DNA from: Actinomadura sp. DC4
Lineage (GTDB): Bacteria; Actinomycetota; Actinomycetes; Streptosporangiales; Streptosporangiaceae
Assembly (NCBI RefSeq): GCF_030406325.1
Contig: NZ_JAUEQY010000054.1
Location: forward strand, 1 to 43,891
Length of the DNA stretch: 43,891 nt
Direction: 5' to 3'
Below the pieces are notes generated by a model. The model worked only from the letters and a program-made list of their open reading frames with translations, was not told the origin of the DNA and made no database searches. Shown piece after piece: positions 17,135 to 25,554 of this stretch (positions are counted from its first letter, which is position 1; every line of letters starts with the position of its first letter). Both the position numbers and the translations under genes were made by a program.

Positions 17135-18001
17135 ATGTGCGGGCTCTTCGGGCTCATGCGCGCGTCGGGGGCGGAACATCCGGAATGGGGGTCGGACGCG
17201 TTCGTCGCGCTCGGCCTGCTCGCCGAGGAGCGCGGGGTCGACTCGGCGGGTGTGGCGCTGTTCGGCCGGCCGACGGCGATCAACGTCGTGACGCCGACCA
17301 TCCAGGGCGACGTGACGGACGGCGGCTGCCGGGTGGTCAAGGGCCCCGGCCGGTTCACGGACGTGTGGCGGGCGGACCTGCTGGCCACCCTGGACGCCGC
17401 GCCGGTGGTCCTCGGCCACACCCGCTGGGCCACGCAGGGCCTGCCGGACCAGCTCGTGAACGCCGGTCCCCTGCTCGTCGGCCCACTCGCCGGTACGCAC
17501 AACGGTGACGTGGAGGCGGCCGAGCTGCGCGCGAGGTTCGCCCTGCCGGCCGCCACGGGCGGCACCGACAGCGAAGTGATCTACCAGGCGCTGGCCGCCG
17601 GAAACCGCCCGGAGGACGTGCTGAGCGCGCTGCACGGCCGCGCGGCGCTGGCCTGGGTGGACCGGACCCGTCCCCGCCGCCTGCACCTCGCACGAGGCGC
17701 CCTGAGCCCTCTGTGCGTGGCCGTGGACGGCGAGGAGAACATCTACTGGGCCTCGAACCCCGCGTGGTTCCGCGCGGTCGAGGAGAGCACCCGCATCCGC
17801 TTCACCTCCGCGGTCCTGATCCGCGAGGGCACCCACCTGACGATCGAGGCGGGCCGCATGCACAGCGCCGGCTTCGTCCCCACGGCCCGGCCGGGCGACC
17901 TGCTGATGCCCGAGCGCGTGTGGCTCGGCTTCGACACCACCGACCGCGAGCGCGACTTCGCCCAGCGACGCCACCGCGTCACCGAGGTCTGCGCCGCCTG
18001 A
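17135..18001 (+). CDS. orphan class II glutamine amidotransferase
   Basis: A 288-residue Ntn-type glutaminase domain. The catalytic Cys is residue 2 (MCGLFGLM), exposed after Met removal; HTRWATQGLPD, GTHNGDVEAAEL (oxyanion-hole Asn-Gly) and GGTDSEVIYQAL match the GlmS/PurF glutaminase fold. There is no synthase domain (SIS or PRTase), so ammonia must go to a separate partner, or the enzyme acts alone on a small amide. Many actinobacteria and their phages carry such stand-alone forms with unknown acceptor. ATG 17135 is preceded by GAGG. A strong terminator follows directly. Confidence 0.88.
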   Translation: MCGLFGLMRASGAEHPEWGSDAFVALGLLAEERGVDSAGVALFGRPTAINVVTPTIQGDVTDGGCRVVKGPGRFTDVWRADLLATLDAAPVVLGHTRWATQGLPDQLVNAGPLLVGPLAGTHNGDVEAAELRARFALPAATGGTDSEVIYQALAAGNRPEDVLSALHGRAALAWVDRTRPRRLHLARGALSPLCVAVDGEENIYWASNPAWFRAVEESTRIRFTSAVLIREGTHLTIEAGRMHSAGFVPTARPGDLLMPERVWLGFDTTDRERDFAQRRHRVTEVCAA

Positions 18002-18007
18002 CCAGGC

Positions 18008-18041
18008 GCCCGCGGCCGGAACGAGGGCTCCGGCCGCGGGC
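18008..18041 (+). terminator. 13-bp-stem terminator after the amidotransferase
   Basis: GCCCGCGGCCGGA (18008-18020) and TCCGGCCGCGGGC (18029-18041) form a perfect 13-bp stem with an 8-nt loop, 6 bp after the stop codon. Confidence 0.8.
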
Positions 18042-18179
18042 CCGCCGATCTGGGACGTACGGAACGGTGTCCCCCGTGACGGATACGCGGGATGGGCCAA
18101 CGCCGGGGCGGGCGACCTCAACACGCACCGCCGGGACGGGCCGCCGCCACACCGCGCCGGCCCACCGGCTGCGAACTCC

Positions 18180-19645
18180 CTAGACGGCCGGGCAGAACGC
18201 GTCGTGCGCCGGACGCTTCCCGGTCACGAGGAAGCGGGTCACCAGGGCGTCGCCGCAGGCGTTGCCGTTCGCCAGGTACACCTCGTGCCCGCCGGAGTCC
18301 ACGGTGACCATCCGTGCCCGGTCGCCGAAGGCGCGGCGCATCTCCAGGGCGCCCTTGTACGGCGTCGAGGGGTCGCGCAGGTTCTGGGCCGGCAGCACGT
18401 TCGAGGGCCCGTGCGGTGTGACCCGTACGGCCGGCTCGGCGGGCGCCGGCCAGAAGGTGCACGGCATGACGTTCACCGGCATCCCCGCGGTGAGGGGGTA
18501 CCGGGCCCGGTCGGCGGCCACGTCGCGTGCGATGGCCGGGACCGAGCGCGGCCACGCCACGTCGTCGCAGATGGTTCCGACGGCGACCGCGGTGACGTTC
18601 TGCAGCGCCGCGTCCGGCGGCGACGAGGGCGCCGGAAGCGGCCGGTCCCCGCGGCCGGCGAGGATCAGCGCGGCCAGCGCGGGGAAGTCGTCGTCGGAGT
18701 ACAGGCTCTCCTGGAGGGTCTCCCGCAGCACGTTGCCATCCAGCTCGGGCGGGTTCGCGCCCGGCCACGGGAGCGGCGTCCGGTCCAGGCGGGCCACCAG
18801 GCCGAGGAAGGCCGGCCGTACGCCGGCGGGTGTGGCCACGACGCGGTCCGGGTTGCCCGGCGCGGAGGCCCACTTCGCGAAGTCGGGGAAGCGGTCCTCG
18901 ACCGCGATCGCGGTGTTGGCGAGCCAGCCGCGCGCCACGCGGCCGGGGTTCGGGTCGTCGTTGCTGTCGAGCACGATCCGGTCCGTACGCTGCGGGAACA
19001 TCGTCGCGTAGACCGCCCCGGCGTAGGTCCCGTACGACACGCCCCAGGCGGAGATCTTCGACTCCCCCAGCGCCGCGCGGATCCGGTCGATGTCCCTGGC
19101 CTCGTTCGGGGTGCTGAGGCTGCGCAGGACGTCACCGCCGTTCGCCAGGCAGGTCTGGGCGATCCTGCGCTCGGTCGCGACGTTCCCGGCGATGCCGCCG
19201 TCCGGCGCGGGCCACGGCCGCTGCCGCGACGCCGCCAGGTCCGCGTGCCGCAGGCCGCAGCTCACCGGCGTGCTCCGGCCGACGCCGCGAGGGTCGAAGC
19301 CGACGAGGTCGTACGCGTCCCGCACCGCCGCCGGCAGCTTCGCGCCGAGGGTGGACGGCTCGTTCACGCCCGAGCCGCCGGGACCCCGGGGATCAGCAGC
19401 AGCACGCCCCGCCGGTGTCCCGTCGCCCGGACACGGGAGACCTCCAGAGCGATCTTCGGCCCGCCCGGATCCCGGTGGTTCAGCGGCACTGACAGCGTCG
19501 CGCACTCCTGCCGTGGGTCCAGGCCGCTCCCCGCGCACGTACCCCAGCGGACCGGGGCGGCTCCGGCGGCCTGCGGGGCGAGAAGAGATCCACCGACGGC
19601 CAGCGCGGCGACCGCGAAACCCGTCTTGTGACTGATCGTTGGCAT
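18180..19645 (-). pseudogene. S33 tripeptidyl aminopeptidase, frameshifted
   Basis: A secreted alpha/beta-hydrolase (TAP/SlpD type) that removes N-terminal peptides from extracellular proteins. ATG 19645 begins a signal peptide (TGFAVAALAVGGSLLAPQAAGA) and the N-terminal domain, but the frame fails at the oxyanion motif: it reads LLLIPGVPAARA-stop where the family has PGGPGGSG. Restoring one G in the minus-strand run at 19384-19387 regains GPGGSGVNEP and joins the rest: nucleophile Ser in AWGVSYGTYAGAV, Asp region RDPSTPYKGAL and His in VDSGGHEVY. The product would be about 488 residues. It is either a recent null mutation or an assembly error in a C/G run. Confidence 0.85.
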
Positions 19646-19776
19646 GAACACCAGCCTCGTGGCCCGGCCGCGCCACGCCCACGGGGACAACCGGTCAGTA
19701 CGGACTGGGGCCGGCCCCACCGCAACCGCGGGGGATCCGCCGGGGTTCCGTCACAGCCCTGACGAAAGGAACCCCA

Positions 19777-20529
19777 ATGAACACGGACAAGGCACCCCTC
19801 GCGGGAAAGGTCGCGCTGGTCACCGGCGGGAGCCGCGGCATCGGCCGGGCGATCGTCCGCCGGCTGGCCGAGGACGGGGCCGACGTCGCCCTGACCTACG
19901 CGCGCTCGGCCGGCGAGGCGGACGCGGCGGTCAAGGAGGTCGAGGCGGCGGGCGGACGCGGCCTGGCCGTACCGGCCGACGCGGCGGATCCGCGCGCGGT
20001 CACCGAGGCGGTGGCCCGTACGGTCGCCGCCCTCGGCCGGCTCGACATTTTGGTGAACAACGCCGGCGCGGGAGGACTCGGGCCGCTGGAGTCGCTGTCA
20101 CTGGAGCTGGTCGATGAGGTCCTGGCGGTGAACGTGCGCTCGGCGTTCCTGATGGCCCAGGCGGCGGCGCCGCACCTGGGCGCCGGCGGGCGGATCGTGA
20201 ACATCGGCAGTTGCATGGCCGACCGCGTGCCCGGACCGGGCGGGACCCTGTACGCGCTGAGCAAGTCGGCGCTGACCGGGCTCACGAAGGCCCTGGCCCG
20301 CGAGCTGGGCGGCCGCGCCATCACCGCCAACCTGGTCAGTCCCGGGCCGATCGACACCGAGATGAACCCGGCCGGCGGCCCGATGGCCGACGGGCAGCGC
20401 GCCCTCACCGCGCTCGGCCACTTCGGCGAGGGAGCGGACGTCGCCGCGATGGTCGCCCACCTGGCCGGCGACGGGGGGCGCTTCGTCACCGGCGCGACCC
20501 TGTCCGTCGACGGCGGTCACGCGGCCTGA
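19777..20529 (+). CDS. SDR-family oxidoreductase (FabG-like)
   Basis: A 250-residue classical short-chain dehydrogenase. NAD(P) motif VTGGSRGIGRAI, NNAG motif (LDILVNNAGAGG) and the catalytic Ser-Tyr-Lys set (NIGSCMADRV; TLYALSKSALTGL) are intact. The C-terminus RFVTGATLSVDGGHAA is typical of 3-oxoacyl-ACP reductase-like SDRs. Substrate unknown. ATG 19777 has GAAAGGAA 6 nt upstream. It is a single gene, divergent from the broken peptidase and closed by a hairpin. Confidence 0.9.
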   Translation: MNTDKAPLAGKVALVTGGSRGIGRAIVRRLAEDGADVALTYARSAGEADAAVKEVEAAGGRGLAVPADAADPRAVTEAVARTVAALGRLDILVNNAGAGGLGPLESLSLELVDEVLAVNVRSAFLMAQAAAPHLGAGGRIVNIGSCMADRVPGPGGTLYALSKSALTGLTKALARELGGRAITANLVSPGPIDTEMNPAGGPMADGQRALTALGHFGEGADVAAMVAHLAGDGGRFVTGATLSVDGGHAA

Positions 20530-20535
20530 CACGAG

Positions 20536-20564
20536 CCCGCGGCCCCTGGCCGAGGGGCCGCGGG
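20536..20564 (+). terminator. terminator after the SDR gene
   Basis: CCCGCGGCCCCT (20536-20547) and AGGGGCCGCGGG (20553-20564) are a perfect 12-bp stem with a 5-nt loop, 6 bp after the stop codon. Confidence 0.8.
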
Positions 20565-20624
20565 TACCGGCCACCGGCCCGGCGGGTACGTTTCCGGGGT
20601 ACGGGACACGACGCGGAGGGGTAC

Positions 20625-21458
20625 ATGGAGCTGGTGCATTCCGGCAAGGTGCGGGACGTCTACACCGATGACGGCGACCTGATCCTTGTCGCGTCGGACC
20701 GCGTGAGCGTCTACGACGTGGTCCTGCCGACGCCGATCCCGGACAAGGGCGCGATTCTCACCCAGCTCTCGCTGTGGTGGTTCGAGCGGCTCGCCGACAT
20801 CGTGCCGAACCACGTGATCTCCGAGGACGTGCCCGCCGAGTGGGCCGGGCGCGCCATCCGCTGCCGGCGGCTGGAGATGTTCCCGGTGGAGTTCATCGCC
20901 CGCGGCCACCTGGCCGGGCTGGGCCTGAAGGAGTACGAGAAGCAGGGCACTGTGTCGGGGGTGCCGCTGCCGCCGGGGCTGGTCGAGGCCTCGCGGCTGC
21001 CCGAGCCGGTCTTCACGCCGACCACGAAGGCGACGGTCGGCCACGATGAGTTCATCACCTTCGAGGACGTGGTGCGCGAGATCGGCGCCGAGACCGCCGA
21101 GCGCCTGCGCGACCTGACCCTGGAGGTCTACCGCCGCGGCGCCGAGCTGGCCCGCGAGCGCGGGATCATCATCGCCGACACCAAGCTGGAGTTCGGGCGC
21201 GCCGCGGACGGCACGATCGTGCTCGCCGACGAGGTGCTGACCCCGGACTCCTCGCGGTTCTGGCCGGCCGACACCTGGACGCCGGGCCGTCCGCAGCACT
21301 CGCTCGACAAGCAGTTCGTCCGCGACTGGTCCTCCTCGGTGCCCGGCTGGGACCGTACGCCGCCGGGCCCGCCGATCCCCGACGACGTCGTGGCGGCCAC
21401 CCGCGACCGCTACACCGAGGTCTACGAGCGGATCACCGGCTCGCCGTGGCGGTCCTGA
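20625..21458 (+). CDS. purC: SAICAR synthetase
   Basis: A 277-residue phosphoribosylaminoimidazole-succinocarboxamide synthase, joining CAIR and aspartate with ATP in purine synthesis. Landmarks: HSGKVRDVYTDDGDLILVAS at the N-terminus, VEFIARGHLAGLGLKEYEK, IADTKLEFGRAADG and DEVLTPDSSRFWPAD (both signature blocks), and LDKQFVRDW. ATG 20625 has GGAGG 5 nt upstream. It stands alone here without other pur genes. Its last 26 bp overlap the convergent thpR. Confidence 0.97.
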   Translation: MELVHSGKVRDVYTDDGDLILVASDRVSVYDVVLPTPIPDKGAILTQLSLWWFERLADIVPNHVISEDVPAEWAGRAIRCRRLEMFPVEFIARGHLAGLGLKEYEKQGTVSGVPLPPGLVEASRLPEPVFTPTTKATVGHDEFITFEDVVREIGAETAERLRDLTLEVYRRGAELARERGIIIADTKLEFGRAADGTIVLADEVLTPDSSRFWPADTWTPGRPQHSLDKQFVRDWSSSVPGWDRTPPGPPIPDDVVAATRDRYTEVYERITGSPWRS

Positions 21459-21987
21459 GCGGCCAGCTCCGCAGGGTGTCGTAGCGCACCTCGGCGCCGA
21501 GGTGGCTGCGGACGAGATGGATCTCGTCCGCGCTCCACGGCGTGCCCTCCCACGTCTCCAGCCCCTCCGCCAGCGGCCGCAGGTCCAGGGGTTCGCGGGA
21601 GCGGGCGACCGTCAGATGCGGGCGGAAGCCCAGGTGCCCTCCGGTGTCGAGGCCCTCGCGGCGGGCGGCGGCCAGGCACGAGTCGGCGAGACGCCGCAGG
21701 TCGCCGCGGACGCCGGCCCAGAGCGTACGGGCGGACCGTGCCTTCGGAAAGGCCCCGGCCCCGGTGAGGGTCAGCTCCCGCCGCGGGTGCCGGCCGGCGG
21801 CGCGTTCGAGGCGGGGCAGCAGCCGCCCGGCGGTCGTGTCGTCCACCTCACCGTAGAAGGCGAGGGTCACGTGCAAGGTCTCACGCCGGGTCCAGCGCAG
21901 CCCCGGCTCCCGGTGGTACGGGGCGAAGGCCGTCTCGACCTCGTCCAGGACGTGTTCCGGAGGAATGAGGGCGACGAAGAGTCTCAC
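21433..21987 (-). CDS. thpR: RNA 2',3'-cyclic phosphodiesterase (2H family)
   Basis: A 184-residue 2H phosphoesterase. The two defining HxT motifs are HVTLAF and HLTVAR, spaced about 85 residues apart. ThpR (once called 2'-5' RNA ligase) hydrolyses RNA 2',3'-cyclic phosphates; the biological substrate is uncertain. GTG 21987 starts the family N-terminus (VRLFVALIPPEHV). The stop of the MFS gene is 20 bp upstream on the same strand, so it probably ends the marR-MFS-thpR transcript. It overlaps purC by 26 bp in convergent orientation. Confidence 0.92.
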   Translation of the reverse strand: MRLFVALIPPEHVLDEVETAFAPYHREPGLRWTRRETLHVTLAFYGEVDDTTAGRLLPRLERAAGRHPRRELTLTGAGAFPKARSARTLWAGVRGDLRRLADSCLAAARREGLDTGGHLGFRPHLTVARSREPLDLRPLAEGLETWEGTPWSADEIHLVRSHLGAEVRYDTLRSWPLRTATASR

Positions 21988-22007
21988 GCCGCCCAGGCTC
22001 TCACCCC

Positions 22008-23240
22008 TCAGTCGGCCTCGCCCAGGCTCGGCCGTACGGCCTCCACCGCCGAGCGCGGCGCCATGAGGGCGACGACGCCCATGACCGCGACGAGGGACAC
22101 GACCCCGCCGATGACGAGCCCGGAGCGCGGTCCGAAGACCTCGGCGAGCCAGCCGAGCAGCGGAGCGCCGATCGGCGAGCTGCCCGCGAAGACGAGCATG
22201 TAGAGCCCCATGACGCGGCCGCGCATCCAGGCCGGCACGCTGAGCTGCATGACGGCGTTGGCGGTGGTGTTGAAGGTCAGCAGCGCCAGGCCGGTGGGCA
22301 CGAGCATGACGAGGAACAGCCCGTAGTTCGGCATCACGCCACTGACGATCTCCAGCACGCCGAACGCCGCCGCGGCGATGAGCGTCAGGCGCATGCGCGG
22401 CCGCTTGCGCCGCGCGGAGAGCAGGGAGCCGAAGACGGCGCCGACCGCGAGCATGGTCGAGGCGAGACCGAAGCTGGACGCGCCGCTGTGGAACACCTCG
22501 CGGCTCATCAGCGCGGTCGTCATCTGGAAGTTCATGCCGAACGCGGCGACGAAGAACACGATGATCAGCAGCATGACGAGGTCGCGGCGCTCGCGCACGA
22601 AGCGCAGCCCCTCGCGGAGCTGGCCCTTGGCCCGTGGCACGCGCGACCGTGTGTAGAGCTCGTCGTCGCGCATCATGTAGAGGCCGACCAGCACGGCGCC
22701 GAACGACGCGGCGTTGACCATGAAGACCGGCCCGGTGCCGATCGCGGCGATCAGCACGCCCGCGATGGCCGGCCCGACGATCCGTGCCGTGTTGAAGATC
22801 GCGGCGTTGAGCGCGATGGCGTTGGACAGGTCGCCCGGCCCCACCATCTCGACGGCGAACGTCTGCCGGGTCGGGTTGTCCACCACCGTCGCGACGCCGA
22901 GCATGAACGCCAGGACGTAGACGTGCCACACCTGGGCCGTGCCGGTGAGCGCGAGGATGCCGAGGATGAGTGCGAGCAGCCCCATGAAGATCTGGGTGAT
23001 CATGAGGACGCGGCGCTTGGGGAACCGGTCGGCGAGCACGCCGCCGTACAGCCCGAAGAGCAGCAGCGGCAGGAACTGCAGGCCGGTGGTGATGCCCAGC
23101 GCGGTGCCGCTGCCGTGGGTGAGGCTCAGGACCAGCCAGTCCTGGGCCACCCGCTGCATCCAGGTGCCGCTGTTGGAGATCACCTGCCCGATCGAGAACA
23201 ACCGGTAGTTGCGGTTGCGCAGCGACCGGAAGAGGGTCAG
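22008..23240 (-). CDS. MFS efflux transporter, apparent CTG start
   Basis: A major facilitator of about 410 residues with some 12 membrane helices. Family-like landmarks are FRSLRNRNYRLFSIGQVIS, SGTWMQRVAQDWLVLSLT and LADRFPKRRVLMI. There is no ATG, GTG or TTG near the conserved start; the codon before TLFRSLRNRN is CTG 23240, which overlaps the marR stop as CTGA, mimicking a coupled ATGA, with GGAGAGG upstream. An in-frame ATG at 23330 would instead add 30 Gly/Ala-rich residues that are only the alternate frame of marR. Probably exports a compound sensed by the upstream MarR. Confidence 0.75.
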   Translation of the reverse strand: MTLFRSLRNRNYRLFSIGQVISNSGTWMQRVAQDWLVLSLTHGSGTALGITTGLQFLPLLLFGLYGGVLADRFPKRRVLMITQIFMGLLALILGILALTGTAQVWHVYVLAFMLGVATVVDNPTRQTFAVEMVGPGDLSNAIALNAAIFNTARIVGPAIAGVLIAAIGTGPVFMVNAASFGAVLVGLYMMRDDELYTRSRVPRAKGQLREGLRFVRERRDLVMLLIIVFFVAAFGMNFQMTTALMSREVFHSGASSFGLASTMLAVGAVFGSLLSARRKRPRMRLTLIAAAAFGVLEIVSGVMPNYGLFLVMLVPTGLALLTFNTTANAVMQLSVPAWMRGRVMGLYMLVFAGSSPIGAPLLGWLAEVFGPRSGLVIGGVVSLVAVMGVVALMAPRSAVEAVRPSLGEAD

Positions 23241-23677
23241 CCTCGGCTGAGCCTCTCCAGGATCGGCGCCGCCTGCCGCAGGATCGCCCGCTCCTCCGGA
23301 GTCAGCTCCCCCAGCCGCTGGGCCAGCCATGCCTCCTTGCGGAGACGCTCCTCCTTCAGGAGTTTGTCCCCCGCCTCCGTGGGACTCAGGACCACCTGAC
23401 GCCGGTCCGTCGGATGCGGACTGCGGGTCAGCAGGCCCTTCTCCTCCAGATGCGCGATCACTCGCGTCATCGAGGGTGGCTGGACCTTTTCGTGCACGGC
23501 GAGCTCGCCAGGTGTGAGGGCGTCGTGGCGGGCCACCGCGCCGAGCGCCGCGATCTGGGTGGCGCTCAAGGAGTGACCGCCCTCCGCGCGCATGCGGCGC
23601 GACAGTCGCGAGATCGAGACGCGCAGGGCCGCCGCCAGGCCCGCACGGCTTCTGGTCTGTGACGTTTGCATGTTCAT
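23237..23677 (-). CDS. MarR family regulator
   Basis: A 146-residue MarR-type winged-helix regulator. It has the recognition region LTPGELAVHEKVQPPSMTRV, the wing Asp-Arg (HPTDRRQVVLSPTEAG) and helices for dimerisation at both ends. Such proteins respond to small phenolic or drug-like ligands and repress a linked pump. ATG 23677 or ATG 23671; there is no clear Shine-Dalgarno. It is first in an operon with the MFS transporter (4-bp overlap) and probably thpR. TTAGC-based repeats over its start region suggest autoregulation. Confidence 0.9.
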   Translation of the reverse strand: MNMQTSQTRSRAGLAAALRVSISRLSRRMRAEGGHSLSATQIAALGAVARHDALTPGELAVHEKVQPPSMTRVIAHLEEKGLLTRSPHPTDRRQVVLSPTEAGDKLLKEERLRKEAWLAQRLGELTPEERAILRQAAPILERLSRG

Positions 23678-23740
23678 TAGCTGAAGTCATTACTCTTGCT
23701 AACGATATACGACGGCTTTGAATTCCGCCAGTTCGTTAGC
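23677..23740. promoter_or_regulatory. TTAGC half-site array, probable MarR operator
   Basis: TTAGC (23677-23681) faces GCTAA (23698-23702), and GCTAACGA (23698-23705) is perfectly inverted as TCGTTAGC (23733-23740) after 27 bp. The first half-site overlaps the marR start codon. Three matching half-sites just upstream of a marR gene fit autoregulatory binding. The DNA here is more A/T rich than its surroundings. Confidence 0.5.
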
Positions 23741-23888
23741 GAGGCGTACGACCTCGACCCTTCCTTCTCATGGGGACGACGGACCGGACCGGCTCTCCGA
23801 CCTGGCCGAACACCACCGAATCACTCACACGACCACATATGGCGACGAAGCACCATCTATCCCCCGAACGCTCCCCCAGCGTACGCCG

Positions 23889-23927
23889 GAGAGTCCGCCG
23901 ATCGGGGCCCCCGACCGGCGAACTCTC
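23889..23927 (-). terminator. long interrupted hairpin after the purine permease
   Basis: A 39-bp interrupted palindrome: GAGAGT / CGCCG / TCGGG pairs with CCCGA / CGGCG / ACTCTC, with two single mismatches and a 3-nt loop. It lies 15 bp past the permease stop. One of the longest stems in the window; probably a terminator that also shields the marR region from read-through. Confidence 0.65.
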
Positions 23928-23941
23928 TCGCGGGTGCGCGC

Positions 23942-25414
23942 TCAGTTCACACCAAGGATGTCCTTGATCGGGACGATGGCGTAGTAGGCCACGAACAGGA
24001 TCGCCACCAGCCACAGCAGCGGGTGCACCTCGCGGGCCTTGCCGCGCACCGCCTTGATGACGACGTAGGAGATGAAGCCGGCGCCCATGCCGTTCGTGAT
24101 GGAGTAGGTGAAGGGCATGATGACCATCGTCAGGAAGGCCGGAATGGCGATCTCGTAGTCGCTGAAGTCGATGCGCCGGATCTGGGTCATCATCAGGAAG
24201 CCGACCACGACCAGCGCGGGCGTCGCCGCCTCGAACGGCACGATCTGCACGATCGGCGCCAGGAACATCGCGAGCAGGAACAGCACGCCCGTCACGACGT
24301 TGGCCAGGCCCGTGCGCGCGCCCTCGCCGACGCCCGCCGCCGACTCCACGTAGCCCGTGGCCGACGACACCGATGCCGCGCCGCCCGCCGCGGCCGCGAC
24401 GCCGTCCACGAACAGGATGGTGCCGATGTTCGGCGGCGTGCCGGTCTCGTCCAGCAGGCCGGCCTCGCTGCCGATGCCGACGACCGTGCCCATGGCGTCG
24501 AAGAAGTCCGCCAGGATCAGGGTGAAGGCGAACAGCACCGCCGCGAGGACGCCGACCCGGGCGAACGCCCCGTACAACGTGAAGTGCCCGACGAGCGACA
24601 GGTCAGGCGTACCGGCGATGTGGTGGATGCCGGGCAGCTTCGGGACGTTCAGGCTCCAGCCCTTGTCGTTGATCACGCCCGGCTTGACCACGGTCGGCCC
24701 GGCGTCGGCCAGCGCCTCCACGATGATCGCCAGGATCGTCGTGCCGATGATGCCGATGAGGATGCCGCCCTTGACCTTGCGGGCGACGAGGACCGCGGTG
24801 ACCAGCAGGCCGAGCACGAACACCAGCGCCGGCCAGCTCTGCAGGTTGTTCTGGATGCCGAGCTGCACCGGCACCGTGGTGCCCGCCTCGTTCGGCACCC
24901 GGCGCACGAAGCCGCCGTCCACGAAACCGATCAGCGCGATGAACAGGCCGATCCCCACGCCGATCGCGGCCTTGAGGCCCTCGGGAACCGCCCGGAAGAT
25001 CGCGGTACGGAAGCCGGTGAGGACCAGGACCGCGATGATGATGCCCTCGATCACGACGAGGCCCATCGCCTCCGGCCAGGTCATCGAGGGTGCCAGCGCG
25101 GTGGCGACGAAGGCGTTCAGGCCGAGGCCGGTGGCGATCGCCAGGGGGAACCTCCCGGCGAGGCCCATGATGATCGTCATGACGCCCGCGACGAGCGCGG
25201 TCGCCGCCGCGACCTTCGGGATGCCGAGCACGGCGCCCGTCTTGTCCGGGACGGTGCCGATGATCAACGGATTAAGCACCACGATGTAGGCCATGGTGAA
25301 GAACGTCGCCAGACCGCCGCGGATCTCACGGCCGACGGTCGAGCCGCGCTCGGAGATCCCGAAGTATCGATCCAGGCCGCCGCGCGGCTCGTTGCCGACA
25401 GTGGTCGTCGTCAC
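23942..25414 (-). CDS. AzgA-type purine (hypoxanthine/guanine/adenine) permease
   Basis: A 490-residue NCS2 transporter of the AzgA/PbuG branch with some 12-14 membrane spans. Family blocks: TFFTMAYIVVLNPLIIG, FPLAIATGLGLNAFVA, LILADFFDAMGTVVGIGSEA and SSATGYVESAAGVGEGARTG. These import purine bases by proton symport; the exact base is inferred only at the level of the branch. GTG 25414 is chosen because AGGAG lies 9 nt upstream and the product then begins VTTTTVGNEP. A promoter (TTTAGG-18-TAGTCT) precedes it, and no purine riboswitch is seen in its ~50-nt leader. Confidence 0.92.
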   Translation of the reverse strand: MTTTTVGNEPRGGLDRYFGISERGSTVGREIRGGLATFFTMAYIVVLNPLIIGTVPDKTGAVLGIPKVAAATALVAGVMTIIMGLAGRFPLAIATGLGLNAFVATALAPSMTWPEAMGLVVIEGIIIAVLVLTGFRTAIFRAVPEGLKAAIGVGIGLFIALIGFVDGGFVRRVPNEAGTTVPVQLGIQNNLQSWPALVFVLGLLVTAVLVARKVKGGILIGIIGTTILAIIVEALADAGPTVVKPGVINDKGWSLNVPKLPGIHHIAGTPDLSLVGHFTLYGAFARVGVLAAVLFAFTLILADFFDAMGTVVGIGSEAGLLDETGTPPNIGTILFVDGVAAAAGGAASVSSATGYVESAAGVGEGARTGLANVVTGVLFLLAMFLAPIVQIVPFEAATPALVVVGFLMMTQIRRIDFSDYEIAIPAFLTMVIMPFTYSITNGMGAGFISYVVIKAVRGKAREVHPLLWLVAILFVAYYAIVPIKDILGVN

Positions 25415-25470
25415 GTGCGCTATCTCCTCGTCCAAGGCCCCGAGCCCGAAAATGATGTACGCAGAGTGAC

Positions 25471-25500
25471 AGACTAGGCAGTACGGACGGAAGACCTAAA
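25471..25500 (-). promoter_or_regulatory. promoter of the purine permease
   Basis: On the minus strand TTTAGG, an 18-bp spacer and TAGTCT (plus-strand 25471-25476) give a leader of about 50 nt before GTG 25414. Prediction from hexamers and spacing. Confidence 0.45.
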
Positions 25501-25542
25501 CGGCGTGATCTGTGGCTCTGTCGCCGTCTCGCGCCCGGCGGA

Positions 25543-25548
25543 TACCCT
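25543..25548 (+). promoter_or_regulatory. -10 element for the leaderless DUF2530 gene
   Basis: TACCCT ends 6 nt before ATG 25555; no Shine-Dalgarno is present. Confidence 0.4.
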
Positions 25549-25554
25549 GATCGC

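Noticed and set aside
23696-25477. A 593-codon plus-strand frame opposite the purine permease
   Set aside because: The product is Asp/Arg/His-rich antisense of a conserved NCS2 transporter.
25415-25500. Purine riboswitch in the permease leader
   Set aside because: The predicted leader is only about 50 nt and has none of the purine-aptamer loop or junction bases.
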